Shown: positions 1-7,081 of the stretch, in pieces | Numbering within the stretch: position 1 is the first letter of the stretch | Layout of the letters: each line of letters begins with the position of its first letter | NCBI GenBank assembly: GCA_934168305.1 | Contig: CAKPNF010000003.1 | Span: forward strand, 44,806-108,805 | Source of the DNA: an uncultured Clostridia bacterium | Lineage (GTDB): Bacteria > Bacillota > Clostridia > TANB77 > CAG-508 | DNA length: 64,000 bases | Direction: 5' to 3' | Notes under the pieces: model-generated | Databases searched by the model: none | Seen by the model: only the letters and a program-made list of their open reading frames with translations | Told to the model about the DNA's origin: nothing | Made by a program: the position numbers and the translations under genes

Positions 1-354
1 TTCATATTCCTCTGAAGTCATATTTATTTTAAAAATCCTGTCATTTAGTAAACTCTTATAAATTAAATCATCATACTTTATAGAAATTGTATTACTATTT
101 TCCTTTTGTTTTAACATATATTGTAATTCTTCATATTTTATATTTTTATCCAAAAATATGTCATCTGCTGGAAATATAAAATGAAAATTTAGCATATTTA
201 AAACAAATATACTCTCCTCAATTCCAATTTTATTAGGTAATTCCTCTATATATTTACTCAATCCTTTTATATTTGGTATGTATAGTTTTAACTTTCCTTT
301 TTTTATTTTTTTGCCATCATGACTTAATTCATATTTTATAACTTCCTTTTTCAT
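1..354 (-). CDS. Hypothetical protein, partial, runs off the window edge
   Basis: A minus-strand reading frame of 118 codons starts with ATG at 354 and stays open to base 1, so the C-terminus lies outside the window. An AAGGAG ribosome-binding site lies about 10 bases upstream. The visible protein is lysine-rich and soluble, with no membrane segment, and I do not recognise a family. It starts 34 bases after the stop of the cytosine methyltransferase gene, in the same direction, so it is probably cotranscribed with the restriction-modification pair. It could be an accessory factor of that system or unrelated cargo of the mobile element. The reading frame and RBS are seen directly; any role is unknown. 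Confidence 0.6.
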   Translation of the reverse strand, partial: MKKEVIKYELSHDGKKIKKGKLKLYIPNIKGLSKYIEELPNKIGIEESIFVLNMLNFHFIFPADDIFLDKNIKYEELQYMLKQKENSNTISIKYDDLIYKSLLNDRIFKINMTSEEYE

Positions 355-388
355 TTTATTTATGCTCCTTCATGCTATTTGTCAAAAT

Positions 389-1351
389 TTATTTTAATGC
401 CTTCATTATATTTTCGGCAATCCTATTTATGACGGGTACAACAACGCTATTTCCAGCTTGTTTATAAAGTCTAGCATCACTCATATTTGTTGGCAATTCG
501 TAATACTTTGGATACCCCTGTGCATAAAAACATTCTATTGGTGTCAATTTTCTTATTCCGAACTTTGTTTTTATCAGTGGTACATTATGTCCTCCTTCTC
601 CCATATTAGCCGTTAATGTTGGCACTAAATTACTTTGATTTTTTCTTACATATTTTCTTCTCCATTGATATACTGTATTATCATCATCCATTTCTTCTGT
701 TAGCAATTTATATATATTACCTTTGTATTTTCCTTCTGTGTAATAATATTTATCATCAACTTTTGTATCAAAATTAAAAACATCTTTTATATTTTTATCT
801 AAAGTCATTGGCATTGGCATTTGAAATCTATCAAAATCTTCTTTATCTTTAAACGCTACAATATAAATTCTTTCTCTATTTTGTGGTATGTTACCATATT
901 CGCAAGCATTTAATACTTGGCATTTTATTTTGTCTTTGTATCCCGCTTCTTCTAATTTTTCAATTATAGTCTTAAAAGTTTTTCCTTTATCATGACCAAC
1001 CAAATTTTTCACATTTTCTAAAAATATTACTCTTGGTTTTCTTTCCTTAAATATTCTTTCCATTTCAAAGAATAAATCTCCAGTTCTATCATCTTCGAAT
1101 CCTTTTCTATATCCAGCTACTGAAAAAGAAGTACATGGAAATCCTCCTACCATTATATCAAATTCTGGTATTTCATTTACTTTAACATTATGAATATCTC
1201 TACAATCAACTTTATTTTCAAAGTTTTTTTCATAAGTTTCTACCGCATATTTATCAAATTCATTAGCATATGCTATCTCACATTTATTTGTTTCTAAAAA
1301 TCCTAAATCTATTCCACCAACACCTGCAAAAAGGCTACAAATCTTATACAT
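389..1351 (-). CDS. Type II C5-cytosine DNA methyltransferase (Bsp6I-like R-M system)
   Basis: This enzyme transfers a methyl group from S-adenosylmethionine to C5 of cytosine in its target site, protecting host DNA from the adjacent endonuclease. The 320-residue protein has the family motifs in order: the SAM-binding FAGVGGIDLGF near residue 8, the catalytic PC in GGFPCTSFS near residue 70, ENVKNL, QNRER, and the C-terminal QAGNSVVVPVI. The variable target-recognition stretch lies between QNRER and the last motif. Length fits single-domain C5 enzymes. An AAGGAG site precedes the ATG. The gene lies 77 bases downstream of the probable endonuclease and is likely cotranscribed with it. A GCGGC/GCCGC palindrome sits just 5' of its RBS. 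Specificity GCNGC is inferred from the partner enzyme, not proven. Confidence 0.9.
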   Translation of the reverse strand: MYKICSLFAGVGGIDLGFLETNKCEIAYANEFDKYAVETYEKNFENKVDCRDIHNVKVNEIPEFDIMVGGFPCTSFSVAGYRKGFEDDRTGDLFFEMERIFKERKPRVIFLENVKNLVGHDKGKTFKTIIEKLEEAGYKDKIKCQVLNACEYGNIPQNRERIYIVAFKDKEDFDRFQMPMPMTLDKNIKDVFNFDTKVDDKYYYTEGKYKGNIYKLLTEEMDDDNTVYQWRRKYVRKNQSNLVPTLTANMGEGGHNVPLIKTKFGIRKLTPIECFYAQGYPKYYELPTNMSDARLYKQAGNSVVVPVINRIAENIMKALK

Positions 1352-1373
1352 AATTATTTTCTCCTTATCTTTT

Positions 1374-1385
1374 GCGGCACGCCGC
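1374..1385. promoter_or_regulatory. GCGGC-AC-GCCGC palindrome in the methyltransferase leader
   Basis: A GC-rich inverted repeat (GCGGC, two-base centre, GCCGC) stands out in AT-rich DNA between the endonuclease stop and the methyltransferase RBS. Both arms match GCNGC, the known target of the Bsp6I family. It could be a methylation-sensitive operator or simply a protected pair of target sites. Its regulatory role is inference. Confidence 0.4.
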
Positions 1386-1428
1386 GATTTTATTAGTTAT
1401 AGTAACAGAGTAATTAACACTCTACCTT

Positions 1429-1953
1429 TCATCCTTTTTCAACTATCATTCCTCTTCTAATATTAAATATTACAGTAGGTTCTAGTTTTCTTGCATTAAT
1501 TATTGATTCAATAATTCTTATATGTGGTCTCTTACCAGCTTTCTGATAATCTCCTACTGTTGCTGTTTTTGATACTGGAAGTTTCTTTAATTCTTCTGAA
1601 TTAATACCTGTATCATACACAAACAACATATTTAAGTCTAAATCAAATCTTAAAAATACTAAATCATCAAAGTCACATCTAGGTCCAAAACTACTTAAAT
1701 CATATTCATAGTTACTTGTAGCTTTAAACTCTATTTTTCTCCCATCAAGAGATTTGGCATCTCCTCCTGAACTTTTATTCCAAAGAAGATTTAAGCAATA
1801 GCAACCCATAGGCTCACTTATTGCATCTGGCATATTAATACCTCTTGATACTAAACTTTTTACATATGTATTTAAGTCTTTCCACTTAAAGTATGCATCA
1901 CATGTTTCTTGAATTCTTGGCTCGTCTATTTTTATTAAATATTCATCCTTCAT
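1429..1953 (-). CDS. Type II restriction endonuclease, Bsp6I-like
   Basis: This is a probable homodimeric endonuclease that cleaves unmethylated target DNA. The 174-residue protein matches the small Bsp6I family in length and in its pairing with a C5-cytosine methyltransferase. A PD-(D/E)xK-type active site is visible: an aspartate at about residue 65 in GGDAKSLDG, then E75 and K77 in the strand KIEFKAT. The ATG at 1953 follows a GAAGGTGA ribosome-binding site. The gene is immediately upstream of the methyltransferase, so the toxic enzyme would be transcribed first, which usually needs extra control. Bsp6I enzymes recognise GCNGC; that specificity here is an inference from family resemblance recalled from memory, not an alignment. 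Confidence 0.7.
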   Translation of the reverse strand: MKDEYLIKIDEPRIQETCDAYFKWKDLNTYVKSLVSRGINMPDAISEPMGCYCLNLLWNKSSGGDAKSLDGRKIEFKATSNYEYDLSSFGPRCDFDDLVFLRFDLDLNMLFVYDTGINSEELKKLPVSKTATVGDYQKAGKRPHIRIIESIINARKLEPTVIFNIRRGMIVEKG

Positions 1954-2190
1954 TTATTCACCTTCAGAGTGTCATTACTCTAATGGCATTATATACTAAA
2001 ATTAAAAATTTTTCTACTAATTTTTACAATTAATATATTTTTTTATGTAGTGCAAGAAAAGGTGTCTAACATATACCTTTAAAACACTTACAGGAAAAGC
2101 CTTTAACTTGTCAGATTTTAAAAAAGTGTCAGATTTTTGTTCAACATTTTATATAAGTATTTTTTCAAGCATTTCCTTATCTATGTAGTT
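1954..2190. other. Intergenic region with GTAGTGCAAGAA repeat, copy 1
   Basis: This 237-base gap between the endonuclease and the TnpV-like gene has no convincing reading frame. It holds a TGTAGTGCAAGAA motif near 2046, which recurs as CGTAGTGCAAGAA near 2917. The two copies bracket the two small genes of 2191-2794, as if these formed a separate insertion or cassette. Confidence 0.45.
1967..1982. promoter_or_regulatory. AGAGT-N6-ACTCT inverted repeat upstream of the R-M operon
   Basis: An AGAGT/ACTCT inverted repeat lies about 14 bases upstream of the endonuclease start codon. It is next to a TATAAT-like -10 hexamer reading on the minus strand near 1990. A second AGAGT-N7-ACTCT copy lies at 1407-1423, just after the endonuclease stop. 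Paired operators would suit R-M control, but the repeats are short and could be chance. Confidence 0.3.
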
Positions 2191-2466
2191 TTATATTGAT
2201 TTTGGACATGATGTCCAAATTACTAATTCATCTGCTTTGTTATAAATAAAATTATTATATTTTACTAGTTCTATAAAACTATCTGTATTAGGTTTCTTAT
2301 ATTTATTTCTTAATTCAATTATAATAGAATTTCTTAAGTTATTAAGTTCTTCATCTTTTAATTCTAAAAAATCATTTATTGTTCCATTCATTATCAATTC
2401 TTGATATGTTATTGGCTTATATTCTTCTAAATATTTGCTATATAAAATTCCATATTTACTTAACAT
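2191..2466 (-). CDS. TnpV-like small transposon protein
   Basis: The 91-residue protein resembles TnpV, a small accessory protein carried by many Clostridia transposons and integrative elements whose molecular role is not established. The resemblance is the segment KYGILYSKYLEEYKP, followed by a TYQELIMNGTIND stretch and a predicted helical middle. The similarity is judged from memory of the family, not from an alignment. The gene overlaps the upstream DUF6809-like gene by 11 bases, so the two are translationally coupled. Its last codons run through a TTGGACA/TGTCCAA palindrome, so the protein ends in WTSCPKSI. It belongs to the mobile element. Confidence 0.55.
   Translation of the reverse strand: MLSKYGILYSKYLEEYKPITYQELIMNGTINDFLELKDEELNNLRNSIIIELRNKYKKPNTDSFIELVKYNNFIYNKADELVIWTSCPKSI
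2199..2217. repeat. GGACA-N3-TGTCC palindrome, copy 1
   Basis: A perfect inverted repeat TTTGGACA/TGTCCAAA with a TGA centre lies inside the last codons of the TnpV-like gene. Two related palindromes occur near 3068 and 3168, each preceded by a similar AT-rich sequence on the plus strand. Confidence 0.6.
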
Positions 2467-2794
2467 TTGGCTTTCCTCCTATACATTCAATAATCAAATT
2501 AATTCCATCCATAAATCCAACTTTATAAAACTTTTCGTTTTCATAGCCACCAATATTAATTAATTTGTTACAATGTTTATCTATTTTTTCTAAAATTATT
2601 TCTTTATCATCTTCTTTAACTATTTTAGATATTTCATTTGCTATTTTTTGATAGGTATCTTCTCCTTTTGTTATTTCTGCTATTTTCTTTTTATCGACAT
2701 CATTTAGTATATATAAATCTTCTGACCTAGTATTATACCAATAATCAATAACAGATTCTTCTTGAAATGATTTTAATTCTTCCTTATTTAACAT
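2456..2794 (-). CDS. DUF6809-like hypothetical protein of the mobile element
   Basis: A 112-residue acidic, mostly helical protein. The C-terminal stretch FYKVGFMDGINLIIECIGG resembles the conserved end of small DUF6809-type proteins that often accompany TnpV in Clostridia mobile elements. This is recalled similarity only. It overlaps the TnpV-like gene (2456-2466) and shares its direction. There is no membrane segment or recognisable catalytic motif. Function is unknown. The gene pair is bracketed by the GTAGTGCAAGAA repeats near 2046 and 2917. Confidence 0.45.
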   Translation of the reverse strand: MLNKEELKSFQEESVIDYWYNTRSEDLYILNDVDKKKIAEITKGEDTYQKIANEISKIVKEDDKEIILEKIDKHCNKLINIGGYENEKFYKVGFMDGINLIIECIGGKPNVK

Positions 2795-3067
2795 TTTTCA
2801 TCTCTCCTTACACTTAATTTAAAATTATTATATTTAATAACTATATTTATTCTAACGTGTTCAATTTATAAAGTCTGCCCATTTTCAAAATTTTTTACTT
2901 TTTTCACGTAGTGCAAGAATAGATGTATTACATCGACCCATAAAACATTAGAAAGCAAAGCTTTCTAGTAGTATTACTTTTTAAAAAATGTATTACAAAA
3001 AGGCATACATTTTTTATAATGTATTTTTATTGATATACTCTTACTCTTTGTAAAATTATATCAATTG

Positions 3068-3084
3068 TGGACAACTTGTCCACC
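3068..3084. repeat. GGACA-N3-TGTCC palindrome, copy 2
   Basis: GTGGACA and TGTCCAC form a perfect inverted repeat around a three-base centre. The upstream plus-strand context resembles that of copy 3 about 100 bases further on, so the two units look like diverged direct repeats. Confidence 0.6.
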
Positions 3085-3167
3085 TTTTGCTTTTATAATT
3101 AACTATTTATTTATAAATCATAAACTCTTTTTTGCTATATACCTTTACTCTCTGTAAGGATATATTC

Positions 3168-3189
3168 AATTAGGACAGGTTGTCCTAAT
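3168..3189. repeat. GGACA-N3-TGTCC palindrome, copy 3
   Basis: AATTAGGACA and TGTCCTAATT form a 10-base-pair perfect inverted repeat with a GGT centre. This is the longest arm of the three copies. It lies just beyond the decayed C-terminal frame of the 3341 gene. Confidence 0.6.
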
Positions 3190-3340
3190 TGCCTTTAATA
3201 ATATTTTTTAATTTAAATTTTTCCTGTGTGTGTTATTATTTATTATTATTTTATTATTATTACTTATTATTATTTGTGTTAAGTTTTTTAACATACTGTA
3301 ATCGAAATCTTCAACATCTAGTTGTTTAAAATACGAATTA

Positions 3341-3691
3341 CTAGTTGTTCACCTCGTGCATTATTGAATTTTTCAGTACTTTCAGCAACTTTTCTTCATT
3401 AATTTTATAATAAGTCTTTGGTGGAATATCTATATGTTTTACATTTAAAATTCCTGCTGTTTGTAAAATTGATGTTGCTTTTCTTTGTTTATATGGACTT
3501 AATCTAGTACTCTTTTCTATACTTTCTTTTGTAGCAAAAAAATACCCATATTTTAATTCATTTCTTTTTCTAAAATAATTCATTCTTCCATATAATTCTC
3601 CTAGCATTATAGCTGAATTTACTCCAAATTTAGTTATCAAATCTCTGTTAGTCATTATAAAATTTGTACCAATAATATTTTCTTTTGACAT
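3341..3691 (-). pseudogene. Winged-helix replication-initiator-like protein, probably frameshifted
   Basis: The 116-residue product resembles the N-terminal winged-helix domain of small replication-initiation or DnaD-like proteins of Clostridia phages and plasmids. The similarity lies in TNRDLITKFGVNSAIMLGEL, GYFFATKESIEKSTRLSPY and a KTYYKIN ending, judged from memory. An AAAGGAGG site precedes the ATG at 3691. The frame stops at 3341, but a second minus-strand frame continues without ATG to a stop at 3208 and has the asparagine-rich look of such proteins' linker. The original gene was therefore probably longer (3208-3691) and has shifted frame near 3350. No CGG codon is involved here, unlike the three frameshifts elsewhere. 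It is cargo of the element inserted in the PBP gene. Confidence 0.5.
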
Positions 3692-3773
3692 AGCATGTCC
3701 TCCTTTTATATTTTTAAAGAGAAAGTAATTCTGAAATCACTTTCTATTTGATTTGATTGTTCTATTTTTTCAC

Positions 3774-5534
3774 CTAAATTGTAAGGCTTTTTAAATGTTG
3801 CTTAAAATGTAGCGACAAAATAAACCACACACCTCCTTGGTGTCCTCCCTCTCCTGTAGGATTATACAAAGTAACAAGAACAACAACTTGTGGATTTTCA
3901 ATTGGAGCAACACCTAAGAAGGACGTTACATATTTATTTGTATTAACGCCATCTTCAGAAGTGCCTGTTTTTCCACCAATTCTATATCCAGCAACTTTTG
4001 CATTTTTACCAGTCCCTTCTGATACAACAGATTCCATCATACTTAAAACTTTTTCTGAAGTTTCCTTTGAAATAGTTTGTGATTTAATTTTTGTTTCAAC
4101 ATCAGTTCTTTCTCCAGTTTGACTATTAATAGTAGCTTTTACAACTCTTGGCTGAATCAAATTTCCTCCATTTGCTATAGATGAAACAGCAGTAACTAAT
4201 TGAAGAGGCGTAATTTCAAATCTTTGGCCAAAACTTATTGTTGCAAGTTCAACAGGTCCAGCCTTATTTTCAGCTAAAAATATACTTCCAGCCTCACCAG
4301 GCAAATCAACTCCTGTTCTTTCCAACAATCCAAATTTTTGCAAATATCCATAATATGTGTGAACTCCCATTTTTTGTCCTAATCCTATAAAAATAGGGTT
4401 ACATGAATTCATTAACGCCTGTCTTAAGCTTTCTGCACCATGAGGTCTATAATATCTCCAACATTTTATTCTTACTCCTGCTACTTCAATTCCACCAGTA
4501 CAACAAAATTGTCCTTGTTTATCTATATCAGTTACTAATCCTTCTTCAAGTGCTGCTGATGCAGTAATTGTTTTAAAAGTAGAACCTGGTTCATATGTAT
4601 CAGTAATTGCTCTATTTCTCCAAACGGCCTGTAAACTTTTTGTTTTTTCTGTTTGATCAACCGTATCCCAAATTCCTTTTAACTCATCTGTATAAGCCGC
4701 ATAAGGATCATTTAAATTATAATCAGGATATGTTGCCATAGCCAAAATATCACCATTTTGAGGGTTCATAACTACAATATTTCCACCATCGGTACACTTA
4801 TTATCTATACATGCTTCCTTTAAATATTTTTCAACTATTGATTGTATATTAATATCAATTGTAAGAATTAAATCATTACCATTAATAGCTGACACATATG
4901 ATTCACCTTCATCCCCTATTTCTCCTCCTTTTGCATCTGTATGTCTTTTTATTGCACCCTTTGTTCCTGATAAAACCTTATCATATTTTGCTTCTATTCC
5001 ATCTAATCCTTGATTATCACTTCCACAAAACCCAATAATTTGAGCAGCCAAATTATTATTAGGATAATATCTTTTTGTATCTTCATCAATGTTAATTCCA
5101 GTAGTTATATTATTTTCTTCTATCCATTTTCTAAGTTCATTTGATTTTTCCTTATCTATTTTTTTTGCTATTGTTTCTATTGAACTTCTTTTTGAAACTT
5201 TCTTTAATGTTTTTTCATAATCTAAGTTAAATATTTCTGAAAGTTTCCTTGCAATTTTTTCTTTACTATCTTTATCTATATTTACTGGATTAACAGTTAC
5301 AGTTTCAACAGTGCTGCTTTGTGCCAATATTTGTCCTGTTGAATCATAAATTATCCCTCTTTTAGGATTTATTGTTCTATCTAAAGTTTGTTGTTCATAT
5401 GCCATTTTTGATAATTCTTTTCCATCAATTAATTGAATATATCCTAATCTGCCCACTAACAACACTATTATTAAAAACAATATAAACAACATTGTTCTCA
5501 TTCTTTTTTTAGTTGATATATTTATTTTAACCAT
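3774..5534 (-). CDS. Class B penicillin-binding protein (FtsI/SpoVD type), 3' end truncated by insertion
   Basis: A D,D-transpeptidase that cross-links septal or spore peptidoglycan outside the membrane. The protein has one N-terminal membrane anchor (about residues 14-36), a pedestal domain, and a transpeptidase domain with STFK (S318), SCN (377-379) and KTGTS (522-526). Homology holds through EGGHQGGV at about residue 569. The protein then switches to an unrelated tail of about 17 residues and stops, where the family normally continues with an AAP-type strand and a final helix. Reading other frames does not recover the family sequence, so this is a junction with foreign DNA, not a frameshift. 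An AGAGGTG RBS precedes the ATG but lies in a hairpin. Whether it is FtsI or SpoVD cannot be decided, because any PASTA tail is missing. Confidence 0.9.
   Translation of the reverse strand: MVKINISTKKRMRTMLFILFLIIVLLVGRLGYIQLIDGKELSKMAYEQQTLDRTINPKRGIIYDSTGQILAQSSTVETVTVNPVNIDKDSKEKIARKLSEIFNLDYEKTLKKVSKRSSIETIAKKIDKEKSNELRKWIEENNITTGINIDEDTKRYYPNNNLAAQIIGFCGSDNQGLDGIEAKYDKVLSGTKGAIKRHTDAKGGEIGDEGESYVSAINGNDLILTIDINIQSIVEKYLKEACIDNKCTDGGNIVVMNPQNGDILAMATYPDYNLNDPYAAYTDELKGIWDTVDQTEKTKSLQAVWRNRAITDTYEPGSTFKTITASAALEEGLVTDIDKQGQFCCTGGIEVAGVRIKCWRYYRPHGAESLRQALMNSCNPIFIGLGQKMGVHTYYGYLQKFGLLERTGVDLPGEAGSIFLAENKAGPVELATISFGQRFEITPLQLVTAVSSIANGGNLIQPRVVKATINSQTGERTDVETKIKSQTISKETSEKVLSMMESVVSEGTGKNAKVAGYRIGGKTGTSEDGVNTNKYVTSFLGVAPIENPQVVVLVTLYNPTGEGGHQGGVWFILSLHFKQHLKSLTI
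3822..3836. other. Putative mobile-element/chromosome junction inside the PBP gene
   Basis: On the minus strand the conserved PBP reading ...CACCAAGGAGGTGT ends here and unrelated sequence begins. Everything to the left, including R-M, TnpV-like and replication-like genes, has mobile-element character. The other junction is outside the window, so target duplication and recombinase type cannot be assessed. Confidence 0.6.
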
Positions 5535-5541
5535 AAAAACA

Positions 5542-5564
5542 CCTCTAATAATATTTATTAGAGG
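5542..5564 (-). promoter_or_regulatory. Hairpin sequestering the PBP ribosome-binding site
   Basis: CCTCTAATA and TATTAGAGG form a 9-base-pair stem around a five-base loop. On the minus strand the 3' arm ends in AGAGG, which is the Shine-Dalgarno sequence eight bases before the PBP start codon. In the folded mRNA the site would be buried. It could also act as a weak attenuator between ftsL and the PBP gene. Confidence 0.55.
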
Positions 5565-5593
5565 CTTTTAATTTTATTCTTACATATATTAAT

Positions 5594-6103
5594 TTAAAAG
5601 TTAAAAATTTTATCAGTAAACTTTTCCCACCAGTTCTTTTCTTCTTCTATAACAACCTTTTCAGAGGCTGATTCAACATAATCTTTTTTAGGCAATGCAA
5701 CATATACAATTTGTTTATTGCTTAATTTTTGCATTCCTAATTCTTCTTTAGCAACTTTTTCAATATTGTTCAAATTTAAACTATTCTCAATGCTAACTTT
5801 TAATTGTTCATTTTCTTTTTGAAGAGCTGCAAGTTGCTTTTTTTGTTCTTGAATTTGATTAAATTGTTTATCAATTTGAGAGTTTCTACAACTTATAGTC
5901 AATAATAGCAAAAATAGTCCAACTACAGTAACAGTCATTTTGATTTGTCTTTTTCGTTGTTCTTTAGATACTTTTATTTGTTGTTTTGGTAAATCTTGAA
6001 CAACTTTTAATTGACCTTTTTTTGTAGATTTTTTATTTTTTCTATTAAAATCAGGTTCAATTTTTCTAGGACTTGTTCCATATTGATATTTTGCCTGAGC
6101 CAT
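5594..6103 (-). CDS. ftsL: Cell division protein FtsL
   Basis: A bitopic division protein that joins DivIC and DivIB in the septal complex. It has a basic cytoplasmic N-terminus, one membrane segment (TVTVVGLFLLLLTIS, about residues 57-72) and an extracellular coiled coil (IDKQFNQIQEQKKQLAALQK and beyond). A short LGMQKLSNKQIVYV motif typical of septum-formation initiators follows. The C-terminus has an extra acidic and tryptophan-containing stretch. I chose the ATG at 6103 over an upstream GTG at 6115 because AGAGAGGTGA is well spaced for the ATG but overlaps the GTG. Sequence conservation of FtsL is low; the call rests on topology and position between rsmH and the PBP gene. Confidence 0.85.
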   Translation of the reverse strand: MAQAKYQYGTSPRKIEPDFNRKNKKSTKKGQLKVVQDLPKQQIKVSKEQRKRQIKMTVTVVGLFLLLLTISCRNSQIDKQFNQIQEQKKQLAALQKENEQLKVSIENSLNLNNIEKVAKEELGMQKLSNKQIVYVALPKKDYVESASEKVVIEEEKNWWEKFTDKIFNF

Positions 6104-6130
6104 AAGTTTTTTCACCTCTCTTTCTTTACT

Positions 6131-7060
6131 TTATATCTTTTCAAAAATTCTAAGTTTTGCACTTTTACTTCTAGAATTTTCATCTTGTTCTTCTTTGCTT
6201 GCTATTATTGGTTTTTTTGTAATTATATTTCCTAATGTTTTTGCACCACACACACAATATGGTAAATCACTTGGGCATGTGCATTTTCCTTTTGCATCTA
6301 TCATTGCATTTTTTACTGCTCTATCTTCCAAAGAATGAAATGTTATTACACATAATCTTCCTTGAGGATTCAAACAATCTATGCAATCTTTAATTGTATT
6401 ATATAAAGGTTTTATTTCATCATTTACTTCTATTCTAATTGCTTGAAATGTTCTTTTAGCTGGATGTCCATCATTCTGTTTTGATTTTGGAATCGACTTT
6501 TCTATAATTTCAACTAATTGTCTAGTAGTTTTTATTTCTTCATATTTTCTATGTTCACAAATATTTCTTGCAATTTGTCTTGAAAATCTTTCTTCCCCAT
6601 ATTCATAAATTAAATTTGCTAGCTTTTCCTCGGCGTATGTGTTAACCACTTCTTTAGCTGTTAATTCTTGAGATTTGTCCATCCTCATATCTAGTTCATT
6701 TTCTCCCAAGTAACTAAAACCTCTATTTCTTTCATCTAATTGATATGAAGATACTCCCAAATCCAATAAAATGCCATCAACCTTTTCTATTCCAATTTCA
6801 TCTAAAATTTGTTTTATATCATCATGGTTACCTTTAACAAATTTGACATTTTGAAATTCTCGTAAATTTTCTTTAGCCGCTTTTAAAGCATCTTCATCTC
6901 TATCTATTCCAATTAACAATCCATCATTTGATAATTTTTTTAGTATTTCTTTACTATGTCCTGCACCACCAAGAGTGCCGTCAACATATATGCCATTTGG
7001 CCTTATGTTCAAACCATTTATGCATTCTTCCAACATTACAGGTTTATGCTTAAATTCCAA
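6131..7060 (-). CDS. rsmH: 16S rRNA (cytosine(1402)-N(4))-methyltransferase RsmH
   Basis: Methylates N4 of C1402 in the decoding centre of 16S rRNA. The protein starts with the family hallmark EFKHKPVMLEECI, has the SAM-binding DGTLGGAGHS, then GILLDLGVSSYQLD and RGFSY, and ends with CVITFHSLEDRAVK and a CTCP...CVCG cysteine region. Length (about 309 residues) is normal. I prefer a TTG start at 7060 because AGAGGTGG lies just upstream. The in-frame ATG at 7081 has no RBS and would add a non-homologous leader. It sits between mraZ and ftsL, the classical order of the division cluster. Confidence 0.95.
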   Translation of the reverse strand: MEFKHKPVMLEECINGLNIRPNGIYVDGTLGGAGHSKEILKKLSNDGLLIGIDRDEDALKAAKENLREFQNVKFVKGNHDDIKQILDEIGIEKVDGILLDLGVSSYQLDERNRGFSYLGENELDMRMDKSQELTAKEVVNTYAEEKLANLIYEYGEERFSRQIARNICEHRKYEEIKTTRQLVEIIEKSIPKSKQNDGHPAKRTFQAIRIEVNDEIKPLYNTIKDCIDCLNPQGRLCVITFHSLEDRAVKNAMIDAKGKCTCPSDLPYCVCGAKTLGNIITKKPIIASKEEQDENSRSKSAKLRIFEKI

Positions 7061-7081
7061 TTTTCCACCTCTTAAAACCAT

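Larger units (their letters stand above)
2795..3340. other. Mobile-element noncoding region with palindromes and TTATTA tract
   Basis: This 546-base gap has no complete gene. It contains the second GTAGTGCAAGAA copy near 2917 and a short AAAGC/GCTTT inverted repeat near 2955. Two approximately 50-base units (about 3036-3084 and 3137-3188) share a TACTCT(T/C)TGTAA...ATAT(T)CAATT layout and each ends in a GGACA-N3-TGTCC palindrome. A TTATTATT tract at about 3234-3280 looks like the asparagine-rich tail of the decayed gene at 3341. It may be a recombination, transfer-origin or old gene-end region; I cannot tell which. Confidence 0.5.

Noticed and set aside
3200..3290. TTATTATT tract as a CRISPR or iteron array
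   Set aside because: It is a simple trinucleotide run without spacers or regular longer units, best explained as an Asn-rich coding remnant.
3774..3830. PBP C-terminal break as a fourth CGG frameshift
   Set aside because: No CGG is at the break and no frame restores the conserved AAP segment; it is a junction with foreign DNA.
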